Source: Aureobasidium sp. EXF-3400 (lineage: Eukaryota; Ascomycota; Dothideomycetes; Dothideales; Saccotheciaceae). From it: 64,000 bases of DNA. The notes under the pieces were generated by a model, which saw nothing but the letters and a program-made list of their open reading frames with translations, ran no database searches and was not told the DNA's origin. The DNA is taken from the NCBI GenBank assembly GCA_024195585.1, contig SWBL01000167.1, forward strand, positions 1-64,000, in the 5' to 3' direction. The position numbers and the translations under genes are program-made. Below, piece by piece: positions 54,563 to 64,000 of the stretch (the stretch's first letter is position 1; each line of letters starts with the position of its first letter).

Positions 54563-55512
54563 GAATATTGTTAACGAGCACACCTCATTGATTTTTGCAG
54601 CAGTAGACGCTATATCGAGAGCTAATATGCTCACTTTTCTCTGTCAAGACTCAACCGAGAGACTCTTCTTCTGAACCTCACAGCCCATATTAGACCATGG
54701 AGTTTGGACAGGTGGTCAACATGACTTCGTCTCACGCAAGCAATATTGATCAGCAACGCCATTGCAGCCTGTTCTCGCTCAAGTGTTCTGGCGCGTGTTC
54801 ACTTCGCTTCATGACTTGTTTAGTGTATGCCTGACAAGGCGTTTGGTCTACCGACCGGCTCGGCGGTCCGTCAAAGCGGAGGCTTGGTCGAGACCCATTC
54901 AATTCATCAATAGCCAGGTCAGCTGTCACATGGTAAATCGTTCCCAGTATGATGCTACTATAACAAGGCACAAATGTGTTCAGAAATGGGGGCGTGGCCA
55001 CAGAGAGCGGACAAGTTGTCGCCTCTCGATGAGCATTGTCCTATTTCCTATCGCATTGTGCATTCCTGTAGCTGCACGCGTTACATACTCTAGCTCACGG
55101 GAAGACTGTAAAAGCAGGCAGTGATGGATTAGTACTCTATAATCGATCACAACCGCTCTCGACCGAAGTCTCCCCGTCGGTACTCCATCTTTGAGCATTT
55201 TTAACTTCACCTCCTCAAACACACCCCGCAACCCCGTAATTTCTTAACCTGCATGTGGCCATCTGAACCATGTCTTGAGCCTCACTCGAGTATAGCCTGA
55301 GTCTGGACGACCCATACAGATGCTTAACCGAGCACGCTATGTGATGCACCGTTCCTGACCTATTGGACTGCACCCTGTAGATCGTCTACGGAGTCTCCTA
55401 GCGCGTGCCTTATAGCGAGTCTGCATGAGCCACCAGAACACGCGGAGAAGATCAAGGCATTGCGCCAAGGCTTCAAGAGTATGCCTTGATGCTTCTGCAC
55501 TCGCCTAACAGC

Positions 55513-55518
55513 GGCTAA
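55513..55518 (+). promoter_or_regulatory. GGCTAA, candidate XlnR/Xyr1 site
   Basis: A GGCTAA hexamer 280 bases upstream of the GH6 start codon. It matches the core bound by the cellulase/xylanase activator XlnR/Xyr1. A hexamer can occur by chance; its position in a cellulase promoter raises the likelihood. Confidence 0.35.
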
Positions 55519-55621
55519 ATGCTAAATGACAAGCCATGGCCTCAGACTGCCATGATTCCTTGTCTTGCGCGGAGTCATGAGCCTCAAGCCTGCATACCGT
55601 ACGAGTAGACCTCTAGCACCT

Positions 55622-55627
55622 GCGGGG
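55622..55627 (+). promoter_or_regulatory. GCGGGG, candidate CreA site
   Basis: Matches the SYGGRG consensus of the carbon-catabolite repressor CreA/Cre1, 171 bases upstream of the GH6 ATG. It is a single hexamer, so support is modest. Confidence 0.35.
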
Positions 55628-55729
55628 CAAGTTCTGGACCACTTCGCTTGGGAGTCGATGCTCGGACGTACCAGCATTGAAGTCCTCTTTACCCATCCCG
55701 TGACGTGTTCAGTTGATGGCCAACAGTGT

Positions 55730-55736
55730 TATAAAG
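55730..55736 (+). promoter_or_regulatory. TATA box of the GH6 cellulase gene
   Basis: TATAAAG, 62 bases before the start codon, at a distance usual for highly expressed secreted-enzyme genes. Confidence 0.55.
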
Positions 55737-55797
55737 ACTAATTGAAACGCACGTAAGTAAAATCAGGGAGTCTCTGATTTTTCCATAACTCGCAAAG

Positions 55798-57394
55798 ATG
55801 ATTCCCGCTCTTCTGCTTGCATTTGTTCCTTCCGCACTTGGCATCTCCATTTATGGACAGTGTGGAGGGCAGAATTGGTCTGGTAGTGGCAGCTGCGACG
55901 CAGGCTTGTCCTGTGCCAGTGTCAACCCTTGTGAGACAAATTGAACCCTCGATATGCTGAAGAATTGCTGACCATATCCAGACTACTATCAATGCGTCTC
56001 TGGCACAGCTGGAGCTACTGCAACCTCGACAAGACCTGTCACGACCTCTGCCAGACCAACCGTTACTACAACCTCTGGTACAGGCACGACACTCGTCACG
56101 TCCCGTACGGCAACTGGAACTTCTCCAACAACTTCGTCAGCAGGCTCGACCGATGTCGCTGGAAACATCTTCGCTGGTAGACAGATCTATGCGAACCCCT
56201 ACTACGCTTCTGAGATAGCTGCCGCAATCCCATCTCTTCCAAGCAGTCTTCAAGCCAAGGCAAGCGCTGTTGCGAAGATCGGCACTTTCGTCTGGCTGTG
56301 AGTTTAACCATCCATTGAAGTATATGGCTGCATGATACTGATAATGATAGTGATACCGCTGCCAAAGTACCTACGATGGACACATACCTCAGCAACATTG
56401 AGAAGCTGAATGCCGCGGGTTCTGGTCCCGAGACTATCGGTGCGTTCGTAGTCTATGATCTTCCCAATCGTGATTGCGCTGCTCTGGCCTCCAACGGAGA
56501 GTTGACCGTCGCCAATGATGGTCTCACCAAGTACAAGGCATACATCGATTCTATCGCTGCTATTGTCAAGAAGCACTCCTCGACAAAGATTGCTCTTATT
56601 ATCGAACCTGACAGTCTCGGCAACTTGGTCACTAACGCGAATGTTGCCAAATGCCAGGAAGCTCATGATGACTACATCAGTATGTCCGGACAGAGAACTG
56701 TCAAACAGTCCGATGCTAATGCAGATAGGTGGTGTCGAATATGCGATCAAGACCTTGAATTTTGACAACGTCGCAATGTACCTCGATGGAGGTCACGGCG
56801 GTTGGCTTGGATGGCCTGCCAACATTGGCCCGGCCGCTGATCTCTTCGCAAGCATTTACACCGCTGCAGGCAAGCCCAAGGCTGTTCGAGGAATCGCCAC
56901 TGATGTATCCAACTACAATGCCTATCAGCTTGCCACGGCTCCTTCATACACACAGAGCAACCCCAGTATGTATTGGTGCAAGTCTTTGCAGATACATTAT
57001 GCTTACGGGTATCCCTTGTCTAGACTTCGACGAACAGCGCTACGTCAACGCTCTTGCTCCTCTCTTGACAGCCCAAGGCTTCCCAGCACACTTTATCATT
57101 GATCAAGGCCGTTCGGGCGTTCAACCCACTTCACAGTTGCAACAGGGAGATTGGTGCATCGTGATCAACACAGGCTTTGGTATCCGCCCTACAACAAACA
57201 CTGGTGATCCACTTGTGGATGCTATCGTCTGGGTCAAGCCTGGTGGTGAATCTGACGGAACTTCGGACTCTACCTCCCCTAGATACGATGCCCACTGCGG
57301 ATACGCGGATGCTCTGAAGCCTGCTCCCGAGGCTGGCACTTGGTTCGAGGCATACTTTGAGCAACTGCTCAAGAACGCAAACCCTGCCCTGTGA
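55798..57394 (+). CDS. GH6 cellobiohydrolase with N-terminal CBM1 (CBHII type)
   Basis: Five exons, join(55798..55930,55982..56297,56351..56679,56729..56965,57024..57394), 461 residues; introns of 51, 53, 49 and 58 nt. A signal peptide (MIPALLLAFVPSALG) is followed directly by a CBM1 (IYGQCGGQNWSGSGSCDAGL...YYYQCV, four cysteines), then a Thr/Ser-rich linker. The GH6 catalytic domain shows YDLPNRDCAA (Asp at about 191, matching T. reesei Cel6A Asp175) and IEPDSLGNLV (Asp at about 237, matching the catalytic acid Asp221). YLDGGHGGWLGWPANI, QGRSG and VKPGGESDGTSD are also present, and it ends FEQLLKNANPAL. The enzyme is secreted and releases cellobiose from the non-reducing ends of cellulose. 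It sits just upstream of a GH7 gene on the same strand, the enzyme that works from the reducing ends. Confidence 0.95.
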
Positions 57395-58311
57395 TCTACA
57401 GCAGCATTATATCTGGCATCCGAGGGGTTGGGTCGATGGACTCAGGACAAATGAGAGGATGAATCTGTTCACACGTTCGCTTGCTATTGGGCCCCTGTCC
57501 GTCTGTCTTTTCCGTCAGTTTCTACTCCACGTTCGTTCTCTGAACCTTCACTTCTTTGGTAGTCGAGTTTGTAGCCAGTCGAATTGATTTCGAATTTACC
57601 TGGGACTAACTTGGAAGTAAGACGTGAAGAATGTGATGTGATATTCATCACCAATCACCACATCACATGGTACTCACTTGCACAAAGCCATGCGAAGACG
57701 AGCTAGAAGTTGGAAGTACTGAAGATCATCCAATGTATAGTTCCAACCAGAACCATGTTCCTGCCTTACAAGGATGACCGGCTGTGCTCGTAACTCGGAC
57801 CGGAGAATTTTTCCAGGCGAGAGCTAAACATGCAGGGTCAAGGTATAGCCCGGATGATCGACGAGTCTGTCAGGTACCCATCGTAAACCCCCGCGTTAGT
57901 AAATTAAGCATGCTTCTTGGTATGCATGCAAGACTTCGCATGACTTGTCAAGGATACGGCCGCATGGATATTGGTGACACACAATATGCAGCCACGTTTC
58001 ATCAATAGCTCGGTCCTGGTGTTTGGAAGTCTTGATTTTTACTTTGACGGAGGACGAATTGCATGATCAAGGTCCGTCTGGCGTATTGGATGATTGGCGG
58101 AGAATAAGGGCAGGACTGCAGTTGAACGAGGTAAGTGCAGTTCTTCATCGATTTTGGCTGGAAGAAAGACTTCTGGTCGCGGTCTAGAGGTCTGAACCAG
58201 CCTCAGGCTATTCATGCTATAGTATGAGTGAGCCGCGGCAGTAGATCACAAAGCCCATGTTGATGGCGACCCGGCCCGCTCTTCCACTCGAAGACAACTG
58301 CCTGGATCGTC

Positions 58312-58317
58312 TTAGCC
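58312..58317 (-). promoter_or_regulatory. GGCTAA (minus strand), candidate XlnR/Xyr1 site
   Basis: TTAGCC on the plus strand, about 735 bases upstream of the GH7 ATG. A single copy of a common hexamer, of interest only because the GH6 promoter carries the same motif. Confidence 0.25.
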
Positions 58318-58580
58318 ACCGGAGAGCCACATTCCAAGCGAAGCCTCTGTTGAGTCTTCAAGACGTAAACTGGACTTTGCCACCACTGCCTGATTACTGG
58401 ATACTTGATGATCCATGGCATTTCCATGCTAATCACCTCCCGGCGAGTCGGCCCGTCAATACGCTGTATATCATGATACAGTCTGCACTGACCGGATCGA
58501 GGGCCAGAGGGTGCATCCAGAGAATTTCTCCTTGTACCTTTGCTCGGAGTCTCCTTCCTTCGTCTGTGGAGTGCATGAAG

Positions 58581-58586
58581 GCGGGG
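58581..58586 (+). promoter_or_regulatory. GCGGGG, candidate CreA site
   Basis: Matches SYGGRG, 468 bases upstream of the GH7 start codon. Modest support, as for the copy upstream of GH6. Confidence 0.3.
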
Positions 58587-58956
58587 CGAACCGCAAACGA
58601 GGGGAAGCTTATGCGAGGCCTTAATCTCACGACCATTGAGCCTCTTGCAGCCGAAACGGTTAAATCTTCGAATAGATTGATCTGATGCTATACTGCCCAG
58701 TAAACCTAGTCACCTGGTCAGAATTCAACTTCTTTGCCCTCGAACGTTGCAAGCGAGCACATCCGCCGACACGGAGACATGCAGGGATGCGAGTATGCTG
58801 AGGGGGAGTTTTTGAGCGATGACAAGGTCATCTTTGCTTCATGCGGACCATCGACAGTAGCGAGTCTGCTGAGAGGGCATTTGATGATGCCCACCTCGGA
58901 TGGACAGGAGGCGATACGATGCTCGCTCAGTGGACAGCAACAACAGCATCTTCGAA

Positions 58957-58964
58957 TATAAATA
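58957..58964 (+). promoter_or_regulatory. TATA box of the GH7 cellulase gene
   Basis: TATAAATA, 92 bases upstream of the start codon, followed by a C/T-rich leader with few Gs (catctcctcagctcttcttc) and then the ATG. Confidence 0.6.
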
Positions 58965-59048
58965 TGGTCAACCCACCGCCATGAAACATCCATATCAGAC
59001 ATCTCCTCAGCTCTTCTTCCATCATCGTCTTCTCGTACTCCGATCACA

Positions 59049-60689
59049 ATGATCTCTGCCTCTACTTTGGCAGCTCTTCTTGCTTTGGGCCATGGTGTCC
59101 TTGGACAGCAGGCTGGCACCTCGACTGCTGAAAACCATCCTCCCATGAGTTACCAGAAGTGCACTACTGGAGGTCAATGCACCACTGTCAACACCAACAT
59201 TGTGCTTGATGCCAACTGGCGCTGGTTGCACTCGACCAATGGATACACCAACTGCTACACCGGCAACAAGTTTGACAGCACTCTTTGCCCCAATAACGTG
59301 CAATGTGCTGCCAACTGCGCTCTTGATGGAGCTGGTAAGCAATGAACGAACGTTTCTTTCGATAATCTATACTTATCAGACTCTTTTCAGACTACTCTGG
59401 CACCTACGGTATCCAGGCCAGCGGCAACTCTGTCAGCTTGAAGCTCAAACAAGGCAACAACGTCGGCTCTCGTGTCTACTTGATCAATGGCAACAAGTAC
59501 GAGTTGTTCAAGCTAAAGAACCAGGAGTTCACTTTCGATGTTGATGTTTCTGGTCTTGGTGAGTCTACCATATATCGACAGACTTGACAGAAGCAGGAGC
59601 TGATTTTCATAGGCTGCGGTATTAACGGTGCCTTGTACTTTGTCAAGATGGATGCCGACGGCGGTCTTGCCAAGTACTCTACTAACAAGGCAGGAGCACC
59701 CTATGGCACAGGTTACTGTGATGCTCAGTGCCCTAGAGATCTCAAGTTCATTGCCGGCAAGGTGAGGTCATATCTGTGTGTTGGATTGAATCACCGCACT
59801 AACCTATCACAAGGCAAACGTTGAGGGATGGACCCCTTCGAGCGGAGACCCCAACTCTGGAACCGGAAACACTGGTTCATGCTGTGCTGAGATGGATATC
59901 TGGGAGGCTGTAAGAGAAGCATGTGTCGTTTTCGAGTCGGCCACTTTACTAACCTCCTTTGCAGAACTCCATCTCCACCGCTCTCACTCCTCACCCTTGT
60001 ACCACTAACGGTCCTTGCACTGGCAACACCACATGTGGTACTGGCGAGTCTCGCTACGACGGCTACTGCGACAAGGATGGTTGTGATTTCAACCCCTACA
60101 GATGGGGTGCCCAGAACTTCTTCGGACCTGGCAAAACTGTGGATTCGAAGAGCAAGATGACGGTCGTTACACAGTTCTTGTAAAAAATCCTTTCCTCTGG
60201 TGGCACAAGGTGCTCCTTCGTCTTGCAATCCACTGACCATCGTACAGAACTTCGGACAATACTGCCACCGGTACTCTCAGCGCCATTCGCCGCCTCTACG
60301 TTCAGAACGGCAAGGTCATTCAGCAAGCCAACACCAGCGTTTCTGGCATCACCCAGACCAACCAGATCACCGACAGCTTCTGCAAGCAGCAAAAGGCCGT
60401 CACAGGTGACCCTGATTCCTTCTCCCAGAAGGGCGGTCTTGCAGGCTTCGGCAAAGATCTCGATGCTGGTATGGCTCTCGTCTTCAGTGTCTGGGACGAC
60501 TATGATGCCAACATGCTCTGGCTTGACTCTACCTATCCTGCTGGTTCCAACAAGGTCGGTGCTGCTCGCGGCACCTGCCCTACCACCTCTGGCAAGCCTA
60601 GCGATGTCGAGTCTCAACAAGCCAACGCTGCTGTCACCTTCAGCAACGTCAAGTTTGGACCCATTGGCTCCACCTACAAGGCTCAGTAA
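59049..60689 (+). CDS. GH7 cellobiohydrolase without CBM (CBHI type)
   Basis: Six exons, join(59049..59334,59391..59558,59613..59761,59814..59909,59965..60179,60248..60689), 451 residues; introns of 56, 54, 52, 55 and 68 nt. The signal peptide is [19 protein letters not shown], and the mature protein starts [34 protein letters not shown] and [16 protein letters not shown] are typical of the family. The catalytic motif EMDIWEAN gives Glu 227, Asp 229 and Glu 232; about 22 cysteines are expected for the disulfide-rich fold. [20 protein letters not shown] places it with cellobiohydrolases more than endoglucanases. The protein stops right after [11 protein letters not shown], so there is no linker or CBM1. 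It is secreted and processively cleaves cellobiose from reducing ends. The TAA is followed immediately in frame by ATG and 36 more sense codons (see findings). Confidence 0.94.
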
Positions 60690-61262
60690 ATGGCAGGACC
60701 TGTTATTGACGCAACCGAGAAAGACGGGCTCTCCACTCCCGACTATGAGAAGATGGCAAAGAACTTCTACACTCGTTTAGAAATGGTGGTTGGGAGATGA
60801 CACGTACCTTTCATGTCACTCGTTTACATAAGTTTTGGCGTGACTATGCAGAAAGAAAAACATCAAGATGCTTCCCCAGCACCAATTTCGTGTTCCATAA
60901 TGTCAAGAGCAAAGGTGACAATGAAATCCGCTGACTGTATCGAGACGGAGAAACACTTTGTTTTCGTAGCTTTATATGCCAGCTCTAGTTGTTGCTACTA
61001 GACTTTCACAGTACCAGCTAAATTGTGCGAGCTGTAGTATTTTACAGGGATCTCTGAGTTTGGATCCCCTCTTCCATCAGAGAACAGAGATACACCTGTA
61101 TGCGCTTGACAGATTCGGAATGCAAAAGATGATTGTGCAAGGGTTCGGAGGAGATGTCGGCGAGGAGCAAGATGCTGCCGCATGTGCACGGACTTCCAAT
61201 GGCCGCATTTCATGTCCATCACATTTTCCCACATACTACGCATCACACATCATCGAGACAAA
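60690..61262. other. intergenic region between GH7 and the twin CX9C gene
   Basis: 573 bases. It begins with a coding-like in-frame stretch to 60800, then A/T-richer 3' untranslated sequence, then the promoter of the next gene. An ATG at 61182 is in frame with that gene and would add 27 residues. Confidence 0.4.
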
Positions 61263-62258
61263 ATGGGTTGGTTTTGGGGAAGCAATAACAACAGCGAGAG
61301 CAAGGATGCGCTGAAGAATTTGGATCCATCCCTCCGAGAATTCCTGGACAAGGAGTCAAAGACGCGCCAACAGCAACAGCAGCAGCAACCGACACAACTA
61401 CCACAAGACACTCCTTCATATCGCTCACAAATCGGCATCGCTGAAGACCCATCGCAATCTACACAATCCCAGACAAACGAGAATGCCGCACCGCCACAGT
61501 CACTCTTTCAAGATGGCAGATACGCCCACCTGTGGAAAAACTATCGCCCGCAAGAAGAGATCGAACAAGCCAGCCGCAGCGAGAGCGAACAACTAGCCGA
61601 TGTCATTGACACATACAACGACCGCAAAGCTAGAGTTGCGCGAGCAGCACTCGAGAACTGCGCACTGGAGCAATGGGCCGAGCACGAATGTTTCGAGGCT
61701 GGCGGCATCAGGGCAAAACTTTATCTGTGCAAGGAGGAGACTCGGTCCTTCAACCGCTGCTACAGCATGCAAGCTCGTTTCCTCAAGGCTTTGGGGTATA
61801 TGAGTATGCAACGTACAGCCGATCAGGAAGAGCGCATTCAGATGCATGCAGACAAACTCTACCACGAGATGCTGGATCGCGAAAAGGCTATGAAGGAGGC
61901 AGAGGAGAACAAATTGCCCGTACCAGAGTACAAGCCACTCATCACAAGCACATCGACGACGGAAGCTCTGGGCTCGAAACAAGCAGCTGCGCAAACACAA
62001 ACCACAAGAGAAGGTCTAGACATGTACACGGGAGAGAAGCGCAAAGCTATTGAGCAGTCTTTGGCAGACAAGAAGGGCTCTGAGCGTGAGCTAGAGATTG
62101 AGCTTATAGCTGCCGAAGCAAGAGCAAATGCAGAGTACGCTGCTGTTGTGCACGAGCATTATGAGGCAGAAAAGAAGATACGAGAAAGTAGGAGAGAACG
62201 TGGTAGAGAGACTGTTGGAGATACTATCAAGAGAGCTTGGGGCTGGGATTCGAAGTAG
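61263..62258 (+). CDS. twin CX9C (CHCH-like) protein with charged coiled-coil tail
   Basis: A single exon of 331 residues from the ATG at 61263 (MGWFWGSNNNSESKDALKNL). An upstream in-frame ATG at 61182 also exists, but the MGWFW start looks like the conserved one. A Gln-rich tract lies at residues 37-44. Two CX9C motifs stand 12 residues apart: CALEQWAEHEC (Cys 133 and 143) and CKEETRSFNRC (Cys 156 and 166). This helical-hairpin pattern is used by proteins oxidised by Mia40 in the mitochondrial intermembrane space. The remaining 160 residues are Glu/Lys/Arg-rich helix (KLYHEMLDREKAMKEAEENK, HEHYEAEKKIRESRRERGRE), likely coiled coil. No known twin CX9C protein with this tail comes to mind. Location in the intermembrane space is inferred from the motif alone. 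Confidence 0.75.
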   Translation: MGWFWGSNNNSESKDALKNLDPSLREFLDKESKTRQQQQQQQPTQLPQDTPSYRSQIGIAEDPSQSTQSQTNENAAPPQSLFQDGRYAHLWKNYRPQEEIEQASRSESEQLADVIDTYNDRKARVARAALENCALEQWAEHECFEAGGIRAKLYLCKEETRSFNRCYSMQARFLKALGYMSMQRTADQEERIQMHADKLYHEMLDREKAMKEAEENKLPVPEYKPLITSTSTTEALGSKQAAAQTQTTREGLDMYTGEKRKAIEQSLADKKGSERELEIELIAAEARANAEYAAVVHEHYEAEKKIRESRRERGRETVGDTIKRAWGWDSK

Positions 62259-62487
62259 ATGTAACCAATACGCTCGTCTTGTCTGACAAGATACTGCAAT
62301 AATTGACTGTAAAGTCAAGTCTGTGTGTTGTACTGTATGCTCGTACATAATCACAAAAAGATGCAAAGTCCGTAAACGCCGGAGGAAAGTGCGAACGTGC
62401 GTCAAAGCTCTTGCTAACTTTATACACGCGACAACACGAGCAGAAAAAAGTCCTTCGAAGAATCGTCTCAGAATCCTGTTGCTCAGC

Positions 62488-64000
62488 ATGATGCTGTCTA
62501 GGAGCTTCTCGGAGCTGTTATGGCGGCGGCCCACATTGGCATCAGCTGCATTCCGCTGTGCTAGAACCATTACGACCGACAGATTGGCTTGCCTACCACA
62601 AACACCTCTTTTTGAAGCAATCAAGTCGCACGATCCAGAGAGTTCGGCTGTGATACACTCCCTGTCAGGACGTCAATTCAGCTATGGATCGCTCCTGAAA
62701 GATGTCGCCATTGCCAAACAACGACTTGCCAATGATGCTGGTAGAGATGCTGAAGCCTTGCAAGGCGAGCGCATTGCTTTCTTGGTCGAGAATAGCTATG
62801 ACTATGTAGGTGCGCTGAGCTCCTTTTCCTCTTCTCTTTGATTTCTCGTCTCTATCATCTTCTGCCCTTCCCGTACCGTTTCTTCTGGGTGAGATCAATG
62901 GCTGAGGCATATGATCAACAGTGACGCTACTCGCCATTCTAGGTACCAATGCCATTGCCGTACCGCTATCGCCTGCCTTCCCCTCCGAAGAGTTGAGATA
63001 TATCCTCGATCAGAGTGGTGCACTTATGTTAGCCGCGTCTTCCAAGTTTGCAACAAAGGCCGATGATGTTCTGGACGGCGAGCTGGAGAAGAAGCCCATT
63101 CTTTCACGCTGGGAGAAGATCGTCGAGGGCAGCAAGATCAGCGAAGACGTGGTTTTCGAGGACATGAAAGAGGACAAGGGCGGCATGATGTTGTACACCA
63201 GTGGCACGACCAACAGACCTGTGAGTCTTCTCCATCGTCACGAAACAGCAAAAGTTCTGACAGGCAGCAGAAAGGAGTGCTCCTCCCCCAATCCACGCTT
63301 ATAGCTCAGACAAAATCTCTCTCCGAAGCATGGCACTACTCGCCAAACGATCACTTCCTTCACGTCCTGCCTCTCCACCACATTCACGGCACAGTCAACG
63401 CCCTCCTGACACCTCTGCTTGCTGGCAGTACTATCGAGTTCCTCTTTCCCTTCACCGTCGACTCAGTCTGGTCACGACTTGCAGCACCGTTCCTTCCAGC
63501 TTCGTCCGACCTGACGAAAAAGCCGATTACCTTCTTTACTGTCGTACCTACAATCTACAACAGACTGCTACGGTCACACAACACCCTTAGCCCCGAGATG
63601 CAAAAAGCAACAAAAGAAGCGCTGGATCCAAGGAACATGCGTCTAAACATTAGTGGTTCAGCAGCTCTACCGACACCTACGAAACAAGCTTGGACAGAGT
63701 TGAGTAACGGCAACGTACTTCTCGAACGCTACGGTATGACGGAGGTTGGTATGGCTCTCTCTTGCGGTCTGGCGAATGAAGATCGAGTAGATGGAAGTGT
63801 AGGTTGGCCATTACCATCCGTGGAAGCCCGTCTAGTCGACCTCGACACAAAAGCCATAATTCAACCTGGCGATGAACTCGATGCAAACGGAAAAGAACGT
63901 AGTGGTGAAATTCAGTTACGTGGCCCTACCATCTTCAAGGAGTACTGGAACAACCCTACGGCCACAGCGAAAGAATTTACCGAAGATGGCTTCTTCAAGA
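62488..64000 (+). CDS. mitochondrial ACSF3-like acyl/malonyl-CoA synthetase (partial, runs off window)
   Basis: Three exons seen, 62488..62809, 62922..63220 and 63271..beyond 64000. The start MMLSRSFSELLWRRPTLASA, then AFRCARTITTDRL, is an Arg-rich mitochondrial presequence. The AMP-binding signature YTSGTTNRPKGVLLP is built across intron 2. LPLHHIHGTVNALLTPLLAG, LNISGSAALP and ERYGMTEVGMALS follow, and DGSVGWPLPSVEARLV with GEIQLRGPTIFKEYW matches the ACSF3/malonyl-CoA synthetase branch better than acetyl- or long-chain acyl-CoA ligases. The enzyme activates a carboxylate with ATP and CoA; malonate for mitochondrial fatty acid synthesis is the likely substrate. Intron 1 is long for this region (112 nt) and has a weak donor (GTGCGC). 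Roughly the last 90 residues lie outside the window. Confidence 0.88.

Larger units (their letters stand above)
54563..55797. promoter_or_regulatory. long upstream region of the GH6 cellulase gene
   Basis: 1.24 kb without a supported gene between the DUF2985 gene and the cellulase. The last 300 bases carry a GGCTAA motif, a GCGGGG motif and a TATA box, listed separately. Long promoters are usual for inducible cellulase genes. Confidence 0.45.
57395..59048. promoter_or_regulatory. upstream region of the GH7 cellulase gene
   Basis: 1.65 kb between the two cellulase genes. No gene is supported; a plus-strand frame at 58257-58685 lacks recognisable features. Candidate sites include TTAGCC (GGCTAA complement) at 58312-58317, GCGGGG at 58581-58586 and a TATA box at 58957-58964. 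Confidence 0.45.

Overview
This window is nuclear DNA of a filamentous ascomycete (Pezizomycotina; a Dothideomycete-like plant-associated or saprotrophic mould is my inference). The grounds are: Zn2Cys6 regulators, an FYVE-RING Pib1-like protein, a fungal TRP-like membrane protein, GH6 and GH7 cellulases, and a dense gene layout on both strands with 46-68 nt introns carrying GTAAGT-like donors, CTAAC/CTGAC branch points and short acceptors. No rRNA, convincing tRNA, CRISPR array, transposon or repeat block was found. Twenty-seven protein-coding loci are supported, two of them cut by the window edges.

1-10 kb: the last codons of an unrecognised gene, a Zn2Cys6 activator with a stop-free in-frame intron, a Pib1-type FYVE/RING ubiquitin ligase and a TRP-like channel protein (last three all minus). 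10-24 kb: the molybdopterin synthase small subunit (minus) diverges from a mitochondrial Dss1/CYT-4-type RNB exoribonuclease (plus). A gene-poor 2.5 kb stretch follows, then a five-exon Zn2Cys6 regulator and a 1340-residue GAS2-domain cytoskeletal protein. 24-33 kb: a DUF2470 membrane protein, two paralogous small disordered proteins that share a C-terminal motif and a 7-nt last exon, and a SNF2 ATPase. 33-39 kb: a membrane-anchored SGNH hydrolase, an HMG-box regulator and Mob1.

39.7-48 kb is a metabolic block: a TauD-type sulfonate dioxygenase diverges from a Dal5-family transporter (a plausible sulfonate uptake and use pair). Then come a short-chain dehydrogenase, an alpha/beta-hydrolase esterase and a quercetinase-like bicupin that diverges from the esterase. 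48-54.6 kb returns to housekeeping: the Hsp70/Hsp90 co-chaperone Sti1, a dihydroneopterin-aldolase-like protein, mitochondrial GrpE (Mge1) and a DUF2985 membrane protein. 55.8-60.7 kb holds two adjacent secreted cellobiohydrolases, GH6 with a CBM1 and GH7 without one, each with a TATA box and candidate XlnR/CreA-type sites upstream. The window ends with a twin CX9C protein and the first two thirds of a mitochondrial ACSF3-like acyl/malonyl-CoA synthetase.

Exon boundaries were set by hand from splice signals and reading-frame continuity. They have not been checked against transcripts or database searches.
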